Positions 1 to 8,895 of a stretch of 41,630 nt of DNA are shown piece after piece. Positions within the stretch are counted from its first letter, which is position 1. Each line of letters begins with the position of its first letter. The stretch comes from Corynebacterium sp. HMSC078H07 (GTDB lineage Bacteria > Actinomycetota > Actinomycetes > Mycobacteriales > Mycobacteriaceae): the NCBI RefSeq assembly GCF_001812805.1, contig NZ_KV810504.1, positions 429 through 42,058 on the forward strand. The letters run 5' to 3'. The position numbers and the translations under genes were made by a program. Under the pieces are notes generated by a model. It saw nothing but the letters and a program-made list of their open reading frames with translations, ran no database searches and had not been told where the DNA came from.

Positions 1-150
1 TCGCAAGCGGCTCGAACAACATTACCCAACAAGCCCAACCAAAGTCAAACCCGCCGAACAAACATTGTCCCAACATCTACCACCAGTTAACCAAACGGCT
101 ACCTCGCGGCGACTCGAATTAATATACGCACACCCCCAACAAACAACAAA

Positions 151-190
151 TCGCCTGGCTAGTGCATATCTTTCACAGCACTCCAGGCGA
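151..190 (-). terminator. Rho-independent terminator of the first siderophore operon
   Basis: The arms TCGCCTGG (151-158) and CCAGGCGA (183-190) pair perfectly. An inner AGTGC/GCACT stem (161-165 with 178-182) extends them after a 2-nt bulge. Read on the minus strand the stem is followed by a T-rich stretch (TTTGTTGTTTG), and it lies 17 nt beyond the stop of the ATPase gene. Positions 1-150 upstream hold no gene or structure I can support. Confidence 0.85.
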
Positions 191-206
191 TGAGTTTTCG
201 GACTTT

Positions 207-962
207 CTAGTGGTAACAGGCTAAAAGCCCATCCGGACCATCGATCACGGTGATAGGCGTTTCGAAGATCGGTGTGAGAATGTCATCTCGCATAATCTCA
301 TCTGGCCCGCCGAAGGCCACGATGTTGCCATCCTTCGCGGCACAAATGTAGTCGGCATATCGCGCGGCGAAGTTAATATCGTGCAGGACAATGATGATGG
401 TGCGTCCAAATTCTTTAGCGGCCCTGCGTAGATGTTTCATCATCTCGACGGAATGGGCGATGTCGAGGTTGTTGAGTGGCTCGTCGAGAAGCACGTAGTC
501 TGTCTCCTGGCACAACACCATCGCCACGTATGCGCGCTGACGCTGACCACCGGAAAGTTCATCGAGGTAGCGGTTTTCCAGTTCACCAAGGTGGAAGAAG
601 TCAATGTAACGCGAGACTATGTCTTCATCCTCGGCGGTCAGGCGGCCCTTGGAATACGGGAAGCGGCCAAAGCTGACGAGCTGGCGCACGGTCAACTTGG
701 TGATGAAGTGATTCTCCTGGCGCAGGATGGACAGAATCTTGGCCAAGTCCTCGGACTTTGTGGAGGAGACGTCGTAGCCGGCGACCTCGATGGTGCCCTC
801 GTCGGCGTCGAGAAGCCTGCCAATCATAGTGAGCATCGTGGACTTGCCCGCGCCGTTCGGCCCAATAAGAGCGGTGATACCTCCGGTGGGGATTTCCAGA
901 TCGACGGGGCCAATGGTGGTCTCGCCGGAATAGGCCTTAGAGACCTTGGAAAGCTTGATCAC
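207..962 (-). CDS. Iron-siderophore ABC transporter, ATP-binding protein (FecE-like)
   Basis: This cytoplasmic ATPase powers import of a ferric siderophore through the two permeases encoded just upstream. Its 251 residues carry Walker A GPNGAGKST (34-42), the ABC signature LSGGQRQR (136-143), Walker B YVLLDE (156-161) and the H-loop VLHDINF near 193, all in the order and spacing of the FecE/FepC family. The GTG start at 962 overlaps the upstream permease stop as GTGA, so translation is probably coupled. It is the last gene of a four-gene operon (binding protein, permease, permease, ATPase) that ends at the terminator at 151-190. The chelate transported is not visible from the sequence. In C. 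glutamicum a siderophore operon of this order lies close to smpB-ftsX-ftsE-prfB, which from memory is the same neighbourhood as here. Confidence 0.93.
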   Translation of the reverse strand: MIKLSKVSKAYSGETTIGPVDLEIPTGGITALIGPNGAGKSTMLTMIGRLLDADEGTIEVAGYDVSSTKSEDLAKILSILRQENHFITKLTVRQLVSFGRFPYSKGRLTAEDEDIVSRYIDFFHLGELENRYLDELSGGQRQRAYVAMVLCQETDYVLLDEPLNNLDIAHSVEMMKHLRRAAKEFGRTIIIVLHDINFAARYADYICAAKDGNIVAFGGPDEIMRDDILTPIFETPITVIDGPDGLLACYH

Positions 963-2017
963 AGCTTGCCCTTTCGCAGAATGACAAAGAGGAAGACACT
1001 GCCGCCCACCAGCTCAATGATGATGGACACCACGCCCTGCGCATAGAAGACGTGCTGCATGAGGAAGTAGGCACAGGTAAGCACGGCAAAGGCGGTGGCC
1101 ATGGACATCGGGAAGAGATAGCGGTGATCGTAAGTCTCCGCCGCCTGGTAGGCCAAGGTGGCCACGAGGAAGCCCAGGAAGGTCATGGGGCCCACGAGTG
1201 CCGTGGTCGTAGCCATGAGGATGGAGACCAAAATCAAGGTATAGATAGCGTTGACCTTGTGGTTCACGCCCAAGTTGGTAGCAGCATCACGGCCTAGAGC
1301 CAGCACGTTGAGACGGCGCGAGTTAAAGAACATCAACGCCGTGACCGCAATAACGAGTGGAATAGCGATGGGATAATACTCGGTTTCGGCGTTATTGACT
1401 GAGCCGAAAAGGCGTGCGGTAAGCACGTCGAACTCACTCGGCGTGAGCATACGCTGCATGAAAGTGGACAATGAGCCTAAACCACCGCCAATGATGATGC
1501 CTACCAGCAACATCGCATGCATATTGTTGCGGCGGCTGGTGAGCAGCCACGAGTACAGAATCAGTGACAGCCCCACCATGAGCACGAGTTGAACAAGGAA
1601 CATGCCCATGTTGCGGGATTGCGTCAGCCCAGCAGCGCCGAGAAAGAAGATGGTGGCAGTATTAATTGCCACATAGAGGGACTCAAAGCCCATGATGGAG
1701 GGCGTCAAGATGCGGTTATTGGTCACCGTGTGGAAGGCCACGGTGGCCACCGCCTGGCACACCGCAACAATCGCCATGGCGGTGACTGCATCAGCGCGGC
1801 GGCGCGCAATGAGCCACCACTTCCGGGTTCCAAAATCCATCGGATTGTCGTAGGCCAACAGGCCGAAAGCAAAGATGAGGCCCGCGGCGATGAGGGCGCC
1901 GAGGATTATCCAGTACTTGCGCGCAGCAGCAGCGGACTGGAAGCTTCCCACGCTGCGGCGCGAGTTATCGACCTGCAGCTGAATAGTCGTTGCTGGAACG
2001 GAGATACGCACACTCAC
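959..2017 (-). CDS. Iron-siderophore ABC transporter permease (FecCD family)
   Basis: This polytopic membrane protein of 352 residues forms one half of the import channel for a ferric siderophore. Hydrophobic segments run from about residue 33 to the end. The conserved FecCD cytoplasmic segment LNVLALGRDAATNLGVN, which docks the ATPase, lies about two thirds along, followed by the family's GPMTFLGFLVATLA stretch. It starts with GTG at 2017, overlapping the preceding permease stop by 4 nt, and its own stop overlaps the ATPase start by 4 nt. The four genes therefore look like one tightly coupled transcription unit. It is intact and of normal family length. Substrate specificity cannot be inferred. 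Confidence 0.92.
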   Translation of the reverse strand: MSVRISVPATTIQLQVDNSRRSVGSFQSAAAARKYWIILGALIAAGLIFAFGLLAYDNPMDFGTRKWWLIARRRADAVTAMAIVAVCQAVATVAFHTVTNNRILTPSIMGFESLYVAINTATIFFLGAAGLTQSRNMGMFLVQLVLMVGLSLILYSWLLTSRRNNMHAMLLVGIIIGGGLGSLSTFMQRMLTPSEFDVLTARLFGSVNNAETEYYPIAIPLVIAVTALMFFNSRRLNVLALGRDAATNLGVNHKVNAIYTLILVSILMATTTALVGPMTFLGFLVATLAYQAAETYDHRYLFPMSMATAFAVLTCAYFLMQHVFYAQGVVSIIIELVGGSVFLFVILRKGKL

Positions 2018-3024
2018 TTGGTTGACTTCACAATCAGAACGACGAAGACGATGGCGCCGACGACGCCAAGGATGACGGAGACGGGCATCTCAAACGGAGC
2101 AATAATAACGCGGCCCAGGATGTCACAAAGCGTTACGGTGGCAATACCCAGCAGGCACACCCACGGCAGGTTGGAGCGCAGGTCATCGCCACGCAGCATG
2201 CTCACCATGTTCGGGACGATGAGTCCTAGGAAGGGCAGGGCGCCTACGACGACGGTGACCACGCCAGTCGCCACCGCAATAAGGCCAGTGCCCAGAAGAA
2301 TCATTCGTTGGTAGTTCAAGCCAATGTTGGTGGCGATATCCTTGCCAAGGCCGGCCACAGTGAGTTTGTCCGCGTAAAGGTACACGGCAACAAGCACAAG
2401 CAGAACTACCCACAAAACCTCATATTGTCCCTCATAGACCGAGGTAAAGGACCCCATGAACCAGATGCCGAGCTGCTGCAACGTGTCAGTGCGCAACGCC
2501 ACGTAGGAGGACACTGCGGACACAACGGCACCGAGCATGATTCCGATGATGGGCACGATGAGCGAGGAGCGCAGTGCTACTCGGCGAAGGAAAGCGAAGA
2601 AAACCATGGTCCCCGCAAACGCGAAGGCCACGGAGATGATCATCTTCACCAGTACCGATGCATGCGGGAAAAGAATGAGGGAAAAGAGCAGGCCCAAGCC
2701 GGCCCACTCGGTGGTCCCCGTGGTCGTGGGTTCCACGAAGCGGTTCTGGGTCAGCAGCTGCATCACCAAACCGCTCATCGCCATGGCCGCACCGGCCAAG
2801 ACGAGCGCAATCGTGCGCGGCACGCGCGTAGTGAAGAACATGGTCCAGCCGTCCTCATTATCGAGGATGCTGTACTCCCCCACCATGAGGGACAGGGTGA
2901 GGAGGGCAACTACGCCGAGCACACCGAGGCCCAGCGTCCATGTCACAACGGGTCCACGAGAGCTGCGCGTGGGCATGCGCCCACGATCATCTTGTGTGCC
3001 CATCCGCACCGTCACGGTCTTCAC
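2014..3024 (-). CDS. Iron-siderophore ABC transporter permease (FecCD family)
   Basis: This is the second membrane subunit of the importer, 336 residues. An N-terminal hydrophilic stretch of about 28 residues precedes the first membrane span. The FecCD features are present: RVPRTIALVLAGAAMAMSG near the N-terminus, the ATPase-docking segment AGLGKDIATNIGLN, and GALPFLGLIVPNMVSMLRGDD. The start is GTG at 3024, preceded by a good Shine-Dalgarno sequence (AAAGGAG, about 5 nt away). The gene begins 16 nt after the binding-protein stop and ends in a 4-nt overlap with the next permease. It is intact and probably forms a heterodimer with the product of 959-2017. Confidence 0.92.
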   Translation of the reverse strand: MKTVTVRMGTQDDRGRMPTRSSRGPVVTWTLGLGVLGVVALLTLSLMVGEYSILDNEDGWTMFFTTRVPRTIALVLAGAAMAMSGLVMQLLTQNRFVEPTTTGTTEWAGLGLLFSLILFPHASVLVKMIISVAFAFAGTMVFFAFLRRVALRSSLIVPIIGIMLGAVVSAVSSYVALRTDTLQQLGIWFMGSFTSVYEGQYEVLWVVLLVLVAVYLYADKLTVAGLGKDIATNIGLNYQRMILLGTGLIAVATGVVTVVVGALPFLGLIVPNMVSMLRGDDLRSNLPWVCLLGIATVTLCDILGRVIIAPFEMPVSVILGVVGAIVFVVLIVKSTK

Positions 3025-3040
3025 ACTGCTCCTTTAAGTT

Positions 3041-4072
3041 TTAGGCGTTGGCCTTTGCGAAGGCGTCGGCAAGCGCGTTGAGAATCTCGGTGTAGGTAAT
3101 GATGGATTCATCAATGTAGGTGTCCTGCGGCGCGACGTAGACATTTCCGTCCTTGACCGCGGTGACGTTCTTGAGCGCCGCGTTGTCCTTGACCAGTTTC
3201 TCGCCCGGGGTGACCTGCTCGCCTTCCTTAGAAATGGCAGAGTCGCGGTCCATGACCAGTATCCAATCCGGATTCGACTGTGCAATAGCCTCGACGGAGA
3301 TGTCGTCGCCCTCGTGATCATCAGAAGCGTTGTCCACCTCCAGTGCCGGGGTCAGACCAAGCAGGTCGAAAACCGGCCCAAAGGTGCGGCCAACCTGCGG
3401 CGCGATGTAGCCAATCTCGCCACCAGAAGTGTTGACGGCCATGACCTTCTGCTCCGGGTCATAGGCCTCCTTGGCGCGCTGAGCAGCATCATCGAAGTCT
3501 GCGATGAGCTTTTCGGCGTCTTCTTCGTGCCCAAAGACTTGGCCCAGTGCTTCGGTGTGGCGCTTGAGTTCCTCGAAGAAATCCTCGCCGTCGCGCGGCT
3601 CGAAGTCAAGAACAGAAACGTCCTCGAGCAGCTTCTCCATGTCTTCCTGGTGCTGCTCGAAGCGCTGGCCGTTCCACACCACATCCGGCTCGGCCGCCAC
3701 GAGGCCCTCGAGGTCTGGCTCCTTGTGCGAGCCGAGATCCACCTCGACGGTGTCCTTGTTGTAGGTATCACGCAGGGACTTCGGCACCAGCGGAAGCGGT
3801 GCTGCAGCGAGGTCAATATCCCACTGGGCCAACACTGCAAAGGCACGGTTATCCGTCACCGCCGGGTTCTCCACCGGGGTGGTAACGGTCTTTTCCCCGA
3901 AGTTATCCTCCAGAGTGATGGTGGAGGCGTCTGCTGCCGCGGAACCCGCTGCCTCAGTGGTCTCCTCGGCAGAATTGGAGGAGCATCCGGTCAACGCCAG
4001 TGCTGCAATAGAAACAGTCGCAGCAATCTTGGTGGTAGTCGTGCCGAAGGCGCGGCGGGAAATCGTGAACAT
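3041..4072 (-). CDS. Siderophore-binding lipoprotein (FepB/FecB-like periplasmic binding protein)
   Basis: This is the extracellular capture subunit of the importer, 343 residues. The signal peptide ends in the lipobox LTGC with the lipidated Cys at residue 30, and a Ser/Ala/Thr-rich linker follows. The mature part has class III binding-protein features: AFAVLAQWDIDLAAAPLPL early on, LEGLVAAEPDVVWNGQRFEQ, and the closing YTEILNALADAF. It is the first gene of the operon, with a clear ribosome site (AAGGAAA) before the ATG at 4072 and a DtxR-like box 65 nt upstream. A twin Arg (residues 6-7) sits in the signal, but the context is not a strong Tat motif. It is intact, unlike two of the related genes further along the window. 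Confidence 0.92.
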   Translation of the reverse strand: MFTISRRAFGTTTTKIAATVSIAALALTGCSSNSAEETTEAAGSAAADASTITLEDNFGEKTVTTPVENPAVTDNRAFAVLAQWDIDLAAAPLPLVPKSLRDTYNKDTVEVDLGSHKEPDLEGLVAAEPDVVWNGQRFEQHQEDMEKLLEDVSVLDFEPRDGEDFFEELKRHTEALGQVFGHEEDAEKLIADFDDAAQRAKEAYDPEQKVMAVNTSGGEIGYIAPQVGRTFGPVFDLLGLTPALEVDNASDDHEGDDISVEAIAQSNPDWILVMDRDSAISKEGEQVTPGEKLVKDNAALKNVTAVKDGNVYVAPQDTYIDESIITYTEILNALADAFAKANA

Positions 4073-4136
4073 AGTTTCCTTGCGTATTAGGTGTGGCTAA
4101 CCACAGTCGGTAGATAACATCGCCGCCTAACCTAAC

Positions 4137-4155
4137 CTATGTAAGGGTTACCTTT
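4137..4155 (-). promoter_or_regulatory. DtxR-like iron box for the first siderophore operon
   Basis: Compared with the DtxR consensus TTAGGTWAGSCTWACCTAA, this 19-mer matches 14 of 19 positions, and 13 of the 15 core positions. Overlapping half-sites of the type CCTAACCTAA lie at 4126-4140. It sits 65 nt upstream of the binding-protein start, where an Fe-dependent repressor would block transcription. The assignment is by motif only. Confidence 0.7.
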
Positions 4156-4173
4156 CAAGCACACTATTGTTTC

Positions 4174-5538
4174 CTAATTCCTCGCGGGGGTACCTGCACC
4201 TCCCGCCAGAAGGGTATCCACGGCGACTGGGCCCTGCTTATCGAAGTCCTCGCGGGCAGCGCGCCGAAATTCCGGGTCCGCTAAGAAATCCAGCGTGACC
4301 TGCGCCAAGCCAGCCGCCGAATCCACTGCAGCGTCGACGGCTTGGGGCGTGGCCGCCCACCGCGCGAAGTCCTCGGTATGCAAGGCCACGTCCGACGGTG
4401 AGACTTTCACCATAGGGTGCAGGCCCGGCACCAGATTCGAGACATTGCCAAAATCTGTCGACGCCGCCACGGTGTCCGGCACCGTCCCAGCCGGCAACGC
4501 CGTGCGCCCCCGGCGCGCTTGCGTAGCCGCCCATCGCTCGACGAGCGCAGCATTATTGCGCACCGGCAGTGTCATCGGGTGCTCATCCCACTCGAGGTCT
4601 ACCTCAACGCCCGCCATTAGGGCCGCGCCCCGCACAATGTCCTCGACGCGTCCGGAGAGGTCCATCAGCGTGCGCGTACCTAAAGAGCGCACGTAAATGT
4701 GCATATCCGCGCTCTTCGGAATGATGGACGGCCTGTCACCACCAGCCATGGTGGCGTGAACGCGGTCTGACGGCGGCATCTGTTGGCGCATAAGCCCAAT
4801 GCCTTGATAGGCCAAGCTCGCCGCGTCGAGGGCATTGCGCCCCATAAAGGGCTGCGAGCTTGCATGGGCTGCCACACCGCGGTAGGTCACACGCAGGATA
4901 CGCCGGCCAACCCACGCATGCGCCCCGATGTCATAGCCAAATCCGTGAATCATGACCGCAGCATCCACGCCGTCCAGGCTGCCACCGCGAATCATATACT
5001 CTTTGCCCGAATGCCCCTCCTCCGCTGGGGTTCCTTGCAGGAGGATGCGGCCAGGCAGGGGGACGTCGACAAGCGCAGCGGTCGCCGCGAGGAATCCCGT
5101 CACACCCGCCGCGGCGATGATGTTGTGACCGCAAGCGTGACCAATCTGCGGCAGTGCGTCATACTCCGCCAAGATGGCCACGGTGGGGTGACGCTTCGGG
5201 TCGAAGTCCTCGCTCTGCCACGAGGCTTCGAAGGCAGTATCCACCCCATAGGCCCCGCGACGCGTGGAGAAGCCGTGTTTTTCCACGATGTCTGCGAGCA
5301 CCGCCATGGAACGATGCTCCTCGAAGGCGGTCTCGGGGTGGGCATGCAGGTCTGCCACGATGTGCGCGGCGGTTTCCCGCAGCCCTTCCGCCTGCGCCGC
5401 AGCGCTGTCCCACGCCTTCTTCTGGCCGGGGTAATCCTCCTCCGTATGTTTGGGCGGGGTGGCGGCCGCCACGCGCTTGGCGACGTCCCCCTCCATCGCT
5501 TCCAGATATGCCGTCGAGGGAGTGTTGGGTTGAGTCAT
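4174..5538 (-). CDS. M20 family amidohydrolase (AbgB/IAA-amino acid hydrolase-like)
   Basis: This is a predicted cytoplasmic, metal-dependent amidohydrolase of about 454 residues. Family motifs are in order: HAHPETAFEE, YDALPQIGHACGHN (metal ligands), LQGTPAEEGHSGK (catalytic Glu) and the dimerisation-domain HASSQPFMGRNALDA. The partner gene 4 nt upstream encodes an AbgT-type transporter. In Escherichia coli AbgT brings in p-aminobenzoyl-glutamate, which AbgA/AbgB cleave, so an acyl-amino-acid or pABA-glutamate hydrolase is a reasonable reading. This gene is a single subunit rather than an A/B pair. I chose the ATG at 5538. A TTG at 5550 would add four residues and overlap the transporter stop. 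No strong ribosome site is visible, which suggests coupling to the upstream gene. Confidence 0.85.
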   Translation of the reverse strand: MTQPNTPSTAYLEAMEGDVAKRVAAATPPKHTEEDYPGQKKAWDSAAAQAEGLRETAAHIVADLHAHPETAFEEHRSMAVLADIVEKHGFSTRRGAYGVDTAFEASWQSEDFDPKRHPTVAILAEYDALPQIGHACGHNIIAAAGVTGFLAATAALVDVPLPGRILLQGTPAEEGHSGKEYMIRGGSLDGVDAAVMIHGFGYDIGAHAWVGRRILRVTYRGVAAHASSQPFMGRNALDAASLAYQGIGLMRQQMPPSDRVHATMAGGDRPSIIPKSADMHIYVRSLGTRTLMDLSGRVEDIVRGAALMAGVEVDLEWDEHPMTLPVRNNAALVERWAATQARRGRTALPAGTVPDTVAASTDFGNVSNLVPGLHPMVKVSPSDVALHTEDFARWAATPQAVDAAVDSAAGLAQVTLDFLADPEFRRAAREDFDKQGPVAVDTLLAGGAGTPARN

Positions 5539-5542
5539 ACGT

Positions 5543-7213
5543 CTACCCAATCATGACCGCATTACCGGGGCCTAGTGGAAGATCGGCATAGAACCAGACA
5601 GCCAGCAAGATGGCCCAAGCGGTGAAGAATGGAATAACGAATGGCACGAGGCGGGACATGAGTGTTCCTAGACCTGCCTCACGTTCATAACGCTGGAGGA
5701 ATCCCAGCATGACAATCATGTACGGATTGAGCGGGGTAATGATCTGGGTTGCCGAGTCACCCACGCGGAACGCGCCTTGGATGAAAGCCGGCTCGTAACC
5801 GAGCAGCGCAAACATGGGCACGAAGACCGCTGCCATGAGCGTCCACATGGAGGAACCGGAAATGATCAGCAGGTTAAGGCAGGAGGCCAGCGCGATGAAG
5901 GCGAAGATGGCCGGGAAGCCGGTAAGGCCGATGGATTCAAGGAAGGCCGCACCTTTGACCGCGGTGAAGGTACCGATGCCGGTCCAAGCAAACAGCGCCA
6001 CAAACTGGCCCAAGATGAACGCCAGAATAAGGAAGCTCATCATGTCCTTGAGTGCGCCGATCATCATATTGACGACGTCATTGATCCCCTTGACTGTGCC
6101 GACAACCCGGCCGTAGACCACACCGAGCACCAAGAAGTAGGCAAAGACAATGAAAACGATGGAGTTCAGCAGCGGCGATTTGGGCAAGAAGCTGCCCTCC
6201 TCGTTACGCCAGGGGGATTCTGGCAGAAGGACCGCGAAGAGGATGACGGCGGTGAGAATAACTGTGGCTACACCGGACCAGATAAGACCCTTGTTCTCCT
6301 CTGGGCGCAGCTCGGCGGTCAGCTCTTCACCGTTCTCGTCACGATCACCACGCTCAGCGGCGTCCTCTGGGTCGATGTCCTCCTCGGTAGGAACCTCCTG
6401 CTGCCACATACGCGGCTCGATCACCTTGTCGATGATGAATCCGGCAAGCACACCGAGCACGATGGAAGAGGCCACGTTGAAGTAGTAGTTCGACATCGCG
6501 TTGACGGGAGCGAACTCCGTGTTCGGCAACGTGTCCATGACCGCTGTCGTAATTCCTGCAAACAGGGCATCCAGCGAGGTGGGCACCAGTGCCGTCGAAT
6601 AACCTGCGCCCACAGCGGCGAAACCACCAATAAGGCCGGCAACGGGGTGGCGGCCAGCAGCCTTAAAGACCATGGCAGCCAGCGGTGGGACGATAACGAA
6701 GGCTGCATCCGCCATGACAGACGCCGTCACGCCAATAACACCCACGGCGTATGGCAGCAACCACGGCTTCGCCGAACCGAACAGCTTGCGGATAAGAGCA
6801 GAGAGCATTCCGGAGCGCTCCGCCACACCCACGGCCAACATGATAGGCAGCACCGTGACCAGCGGCGGGAAGTTGATGTAATTCTCACCCATCGTCGTGG
6901 TGAACCACGTCAGCCCCTCACCGGTGAATAGGCCCTTAACCGGTTGGATTTCATCTGAGCCTGGAATCTTAATCTCCACGCCCATTTTCGCCATGATGGT
7001 AGACAGCACGCCCGTAATCAGGAAGAGGATTAAGAAGATGGTGAAGGGCTCCGGCAGTTTGTTGCCGATGTATTCCACACCGTTGAGGAACTTGTCCAGC
7101 ATTCCCCCGCTAGGCTGTGGGCTCTTGTTCTGCTCTGCCTTGACGGAATTCGCCTTGGGCTTCTCCGCGGTACCAGCGCCGCCTTGTGGCGCTGCGTTGG
7201 TCGGGCTGTTCAT
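5543..7213 (-). CDS. AbgT family transporter (p-aminobenzoyl-glutamate-type)
   Basis: This is an inner-membrane carrier of 556 residues, the usual AbgT length. A polar N-terminus of about 38 residues precedes LDKFLNGVEYIGNKLPEPFT, the typical AbgT entry segment. Many hydrophobic spans follow, interrupted by a charged cytoplasmic loop (residues about 270-315, rich in Glu/Asp). The C-terminal half carries ISGSSMWTLMAAVFVPMF and SATQIITPLNPYMIVMLGF, both family landmarks. The start ATG at 7213 has a good Shine-Dalgarno site (CAGGAGT). Members of this family import p-aminobenzoyl-glutamate, and some export sulfonamides. Linkage to an M20 hydrolase favours import of an aminoacyl-benzoate or similar conjugate here. 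Confidence 0.9.
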   Translation of the reverse strand: MNSPTNAAPQGGAGTAEKPKANSVKAEQNKSPQPSGGMLDKFLNGVEYIGNKLPEPFTIFLILFLITGVLSTIMAKMGVEIKIPGSDEIQPVKGLFTGEGLTWFTTTMGENYINFPPLVTVLPIMLAVGVAERSGMLSALIRKLFGSAKPWLLPYAVGVIGVTASVMADAAFVIVPPLAAMVFKAAGRHPVAGLIGGFAAVGAGYSTALVPTSLDALFAGITTAVMDTLPNTEFAPVNAMSNYYFNVASSIVLGVLAGFIIDKVIEPRMWQQEVPTEEDIDPEDAAERGDRDENGEELTAELRPEENKGLIWSGVATVILTAVILFAVLLPESPWRNEEGSFLPKSPLLNSIVFIVFAYFLVLGVVYGRVVGTVKGINDVVNMMIGALKDMMSFLILAFILGQFVALFAWTGIGTFTAVKGAAFLESIGLTGFPAIFAFIALASCLNLLIISGSSMWTLMAAVFVPMFALLGYEPAFIQGAFRVGDSATQIITPLNPYMIVMLGFLQRYEREAGLGTLMSRLVPFVIPFFTAWAILLAVWFYADLPLGPGNAVMIG

Positions 7214-7398
7214 GGGTACTCCTGTCGTAGGGGTCAGTCCCAGTGCTCCACGTCACACTGTTGGGAAAAGGCTACCACGGAAATGTAACTCAAGTAACAA
7301 ATATTTCGGACCCACGTCACATTTTTATCTAGCTAGCCCTACTCCGCTTTCTTCCCGGCCCCTACCCCATTACAAGCCTTCTCTCCCCCCGCTACGGT

Positions 7399-7450
7399 CA
7401 CGGTAGATAGCGGCAAGAAAATCGCCGGTTTTAGCCCCTTATCTACCGTG
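7399..7450. repeat. Intergenic inverted repeat, copy 1 of a small family
   Basis: The outer arms CACGGTAGATA (7399-7409) and TATCTACCGTG (7440-7450) pair perfectly, and GCGGC (7410-7414) faces GCCCC (7434-7438) with a mismatch. An inner CGGC/GCCG pair lies between them. A related element with the outer arms CACGGTAAATA/TTTACGGTG is at 38730-38782. The sequence lies in the 275-nt gap between the AbgT start and the end of the DJ-1 gene. It could act as a terminator for the DJ-1 gene or be a non-autonomous mobile repeat. Confidence 0.6.
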
Positions 7451-7488
7451 AGCGTCACAGAATCTGCCCGAAAGCCACGACGCCCCCC

Positions 7489-8130
7489 TCACTCAGCATC
7501 GTCGCCGCTCGACGACGCCAGCCCATAAAGCCGAGCGTAAGGATCCCACTCGCTGTCGCGGTGCGGCTCATACTCTGCAAGGTTGGCAGCAGCCAGCGCC
7601 ACTTCTTCAGATCTGAGATGCGCAATGAGCGCGACCATCATATCCATCCCAGCCGCAACACCTGCGGAAGTCCATCGATTTCGGTCGTGTACCCACCGTG
7701 CTTCCGGCTGCCAAGCCACAGCCTCCCCAAAGGAGCTCGCCCACGCAAACGCGCGTTTGTTGCTCGTTGCGGCATAGCCCTCCAAGAGCCCCGCCGCCGC
7801 TAGGACCGCAGAACCCGTGCACACGGCGGCAACCACAGGCGCTTGCGAGCCCACGCCACGAAGCCACGCCAGAAAAGATTTGTTCGTTACGAGCTGCCGG
7901 GTTCCTTTGCCGCCTGGGACAAGAATGATGTCAGCCTGCTCAATCTGCTCATAAGAAATTGTCGGCACCACTTCCACACCTTGAGAGCTAGCAACTGGCT
8001 CGCCCGTGGGCCCGGCGAAATCCACGATGACGTCAGGGACAGCTTGAAGCAGTTGGACGGGCCCGAAGACGTCGAGAAGCTCAAAGCCCTCGAACAAGAC
8101 AACAGTGACGCGTTGTGGCTCAAAAGTCAT
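7489..8130 (-). CDS. DJ-1/PfpI family protein (class I glutamine-amidotransferase-like)
   Basis: This is a 213-residue cytoplasmic protein of the ThiJ/PfpI superfamily. It opens with VTVVLFEGFELLDVFGPVQ, typical of the group that also forms the N-terminal half of some AraC regulators. The nucleophile elbow AAVCTGSAVLAAAG places the candidate active Cys near residue 100. No helix-turn-helix domain follows, so this is the stand-alone form. Close relatives include isonitrile hydratase and other hydrolases, but the family is too diverse to name a substrate. It is transcribed alone, divergent from the lipoprotein gene at 8287. Confidence 0.82.
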   Translation of the reverse strand: MTFEPQRVTVVLFEGFELLDVFGPVQLLQAVPDVIVDFAGPTGEPVASSQGVEVVPTISYEQIEQADIILVPGGKGTRQLVTNKSFLAWLRGVGSQAPVVAAVCTGSAVLAAAGLLEGYAATSNKRAFAWASSFGEAVAWQPEARWVHDRNRWTSAGVAAGMDMMVALIAHLRSEEVALAAANLAEYEPHRDSEWDPYARLYGLASSSGDDAE

Positions 8131-8286
8131 ACAGCAATACTATGTCCGACGATGACCATTCCCCGTGAGGAACAGTTGCTTCGGCGATGATGGCTAACCT
8201 GACTGGCATAACCACTGCCGCACACAATTCCGACGACACTCACCAGACCTTGAGATTTAGCAGTTTCCTCCCGAAAGGACATCAGC

Positions 8287-8820
8287 ATGAAGAAGCTCAC
8301 CATCGCGCTTACCACACTTGCCATCGCCGTAGCTGGGTGCAGCTCCAACACCGAGCCTGCTCCGACCCCACCGAGCAGCGCGGCGTCATCTTCACCTGAG
8401 ACGTCCGAATCCAGCTCGAGCATGCCACCCACGAGCGAGACAGAAGAAGCAAAGCCCGAGACCACGAAGCCAGAAGCCAAAGAACCCGATCCCACCATGG
8501 CTTCCCCACAAGCTGATAATCCAGTAGCTGAGGCTCCCGCGGTCGAGCAGGCCCCCGCAGAACCCGTCGTTGTGGAATGCCTCGAGGGCACCCCAGGGTC
8601 AGCACGCTGGTCTGACGGCACCGTCTCCTATTCCCAATGGTGTTTCGACACCATGGGTGGTGAGCAGTCCCTCGAAGACGAAGCAAACGCAGGCGTTCCG
8701 CCCACGCCAGAACAGCAACAGCCGCGCAAGCCTAGCCCATGGGTACAGGGGCAAATTGACTGGGCAAACTGCCTCGACTCCGGCAAGACCAAGGAACAGT
8801 GCCGAGAAGAGCTGAACTAA
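8287..8820 (+). CDS. Small Ser/Glu/Pro-rich lipoprotein of unknown function
   Basis: This is a 177-residue predicted secreted lipoprotein. The signal peptide MKKLTIALTTLAIAVAGC ends with the lipidated Cys at residue 18. A low-complexity stretch rich in Ser, Thr, Glu and Pro (about residues 20-95) would act as an envelope spacer. A compact C-terminal part follows with four further Cys residues (around VECLEG, SQWCFD, NCLDSG and EQCREEL), which could form two disulfides. The ribosome site GAAAGGAC stands in front of the ATG. I do not recognise the family. It ends just before a bidirectional terminator that it shares with the tmRNA gene. Confidence 0.75.
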   Translation: MKKLTIALTTLAIAVAGCSSNTEPAPTPPSSAASSSPETSESSSSMPPTSETEEAKPETTKPEAKEPDPTMASPQADNPVAEAPAVEQAPAEPVVVECLEGTPGSARWSDGTVSYSQWCFDTMGGEQSLEDEANAGVPPTPEQQQPRKPSPWVQGQIDWANCLDSGKTKEQCREELN

Positions 8821-8857
8821 AGCGGGCCTACTTCACCACGTGACATAAACGAGAAGA

Positions 8858-8889
8858 AACCCCAGCTAGAATGCTATCTAGCTGGGGTT
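8858..8889. terminator. Bidirectional terminator between a lipoprotein gene and ssrA
   Basis: The 13-bp arms AACCCCAGCTAGA (8858-8870) and TCTAGCTGGGGTT (8877-8889) are perfect complements around a 6-nt loop. T runs follow on the plus strand (TTTTTCGG) and, more weakly, on the minus strand (TTTCTTCTC). It can end both convergent transcripts. Confidence 0.85.
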
Positions 8890-8895
8890 TTTCGG

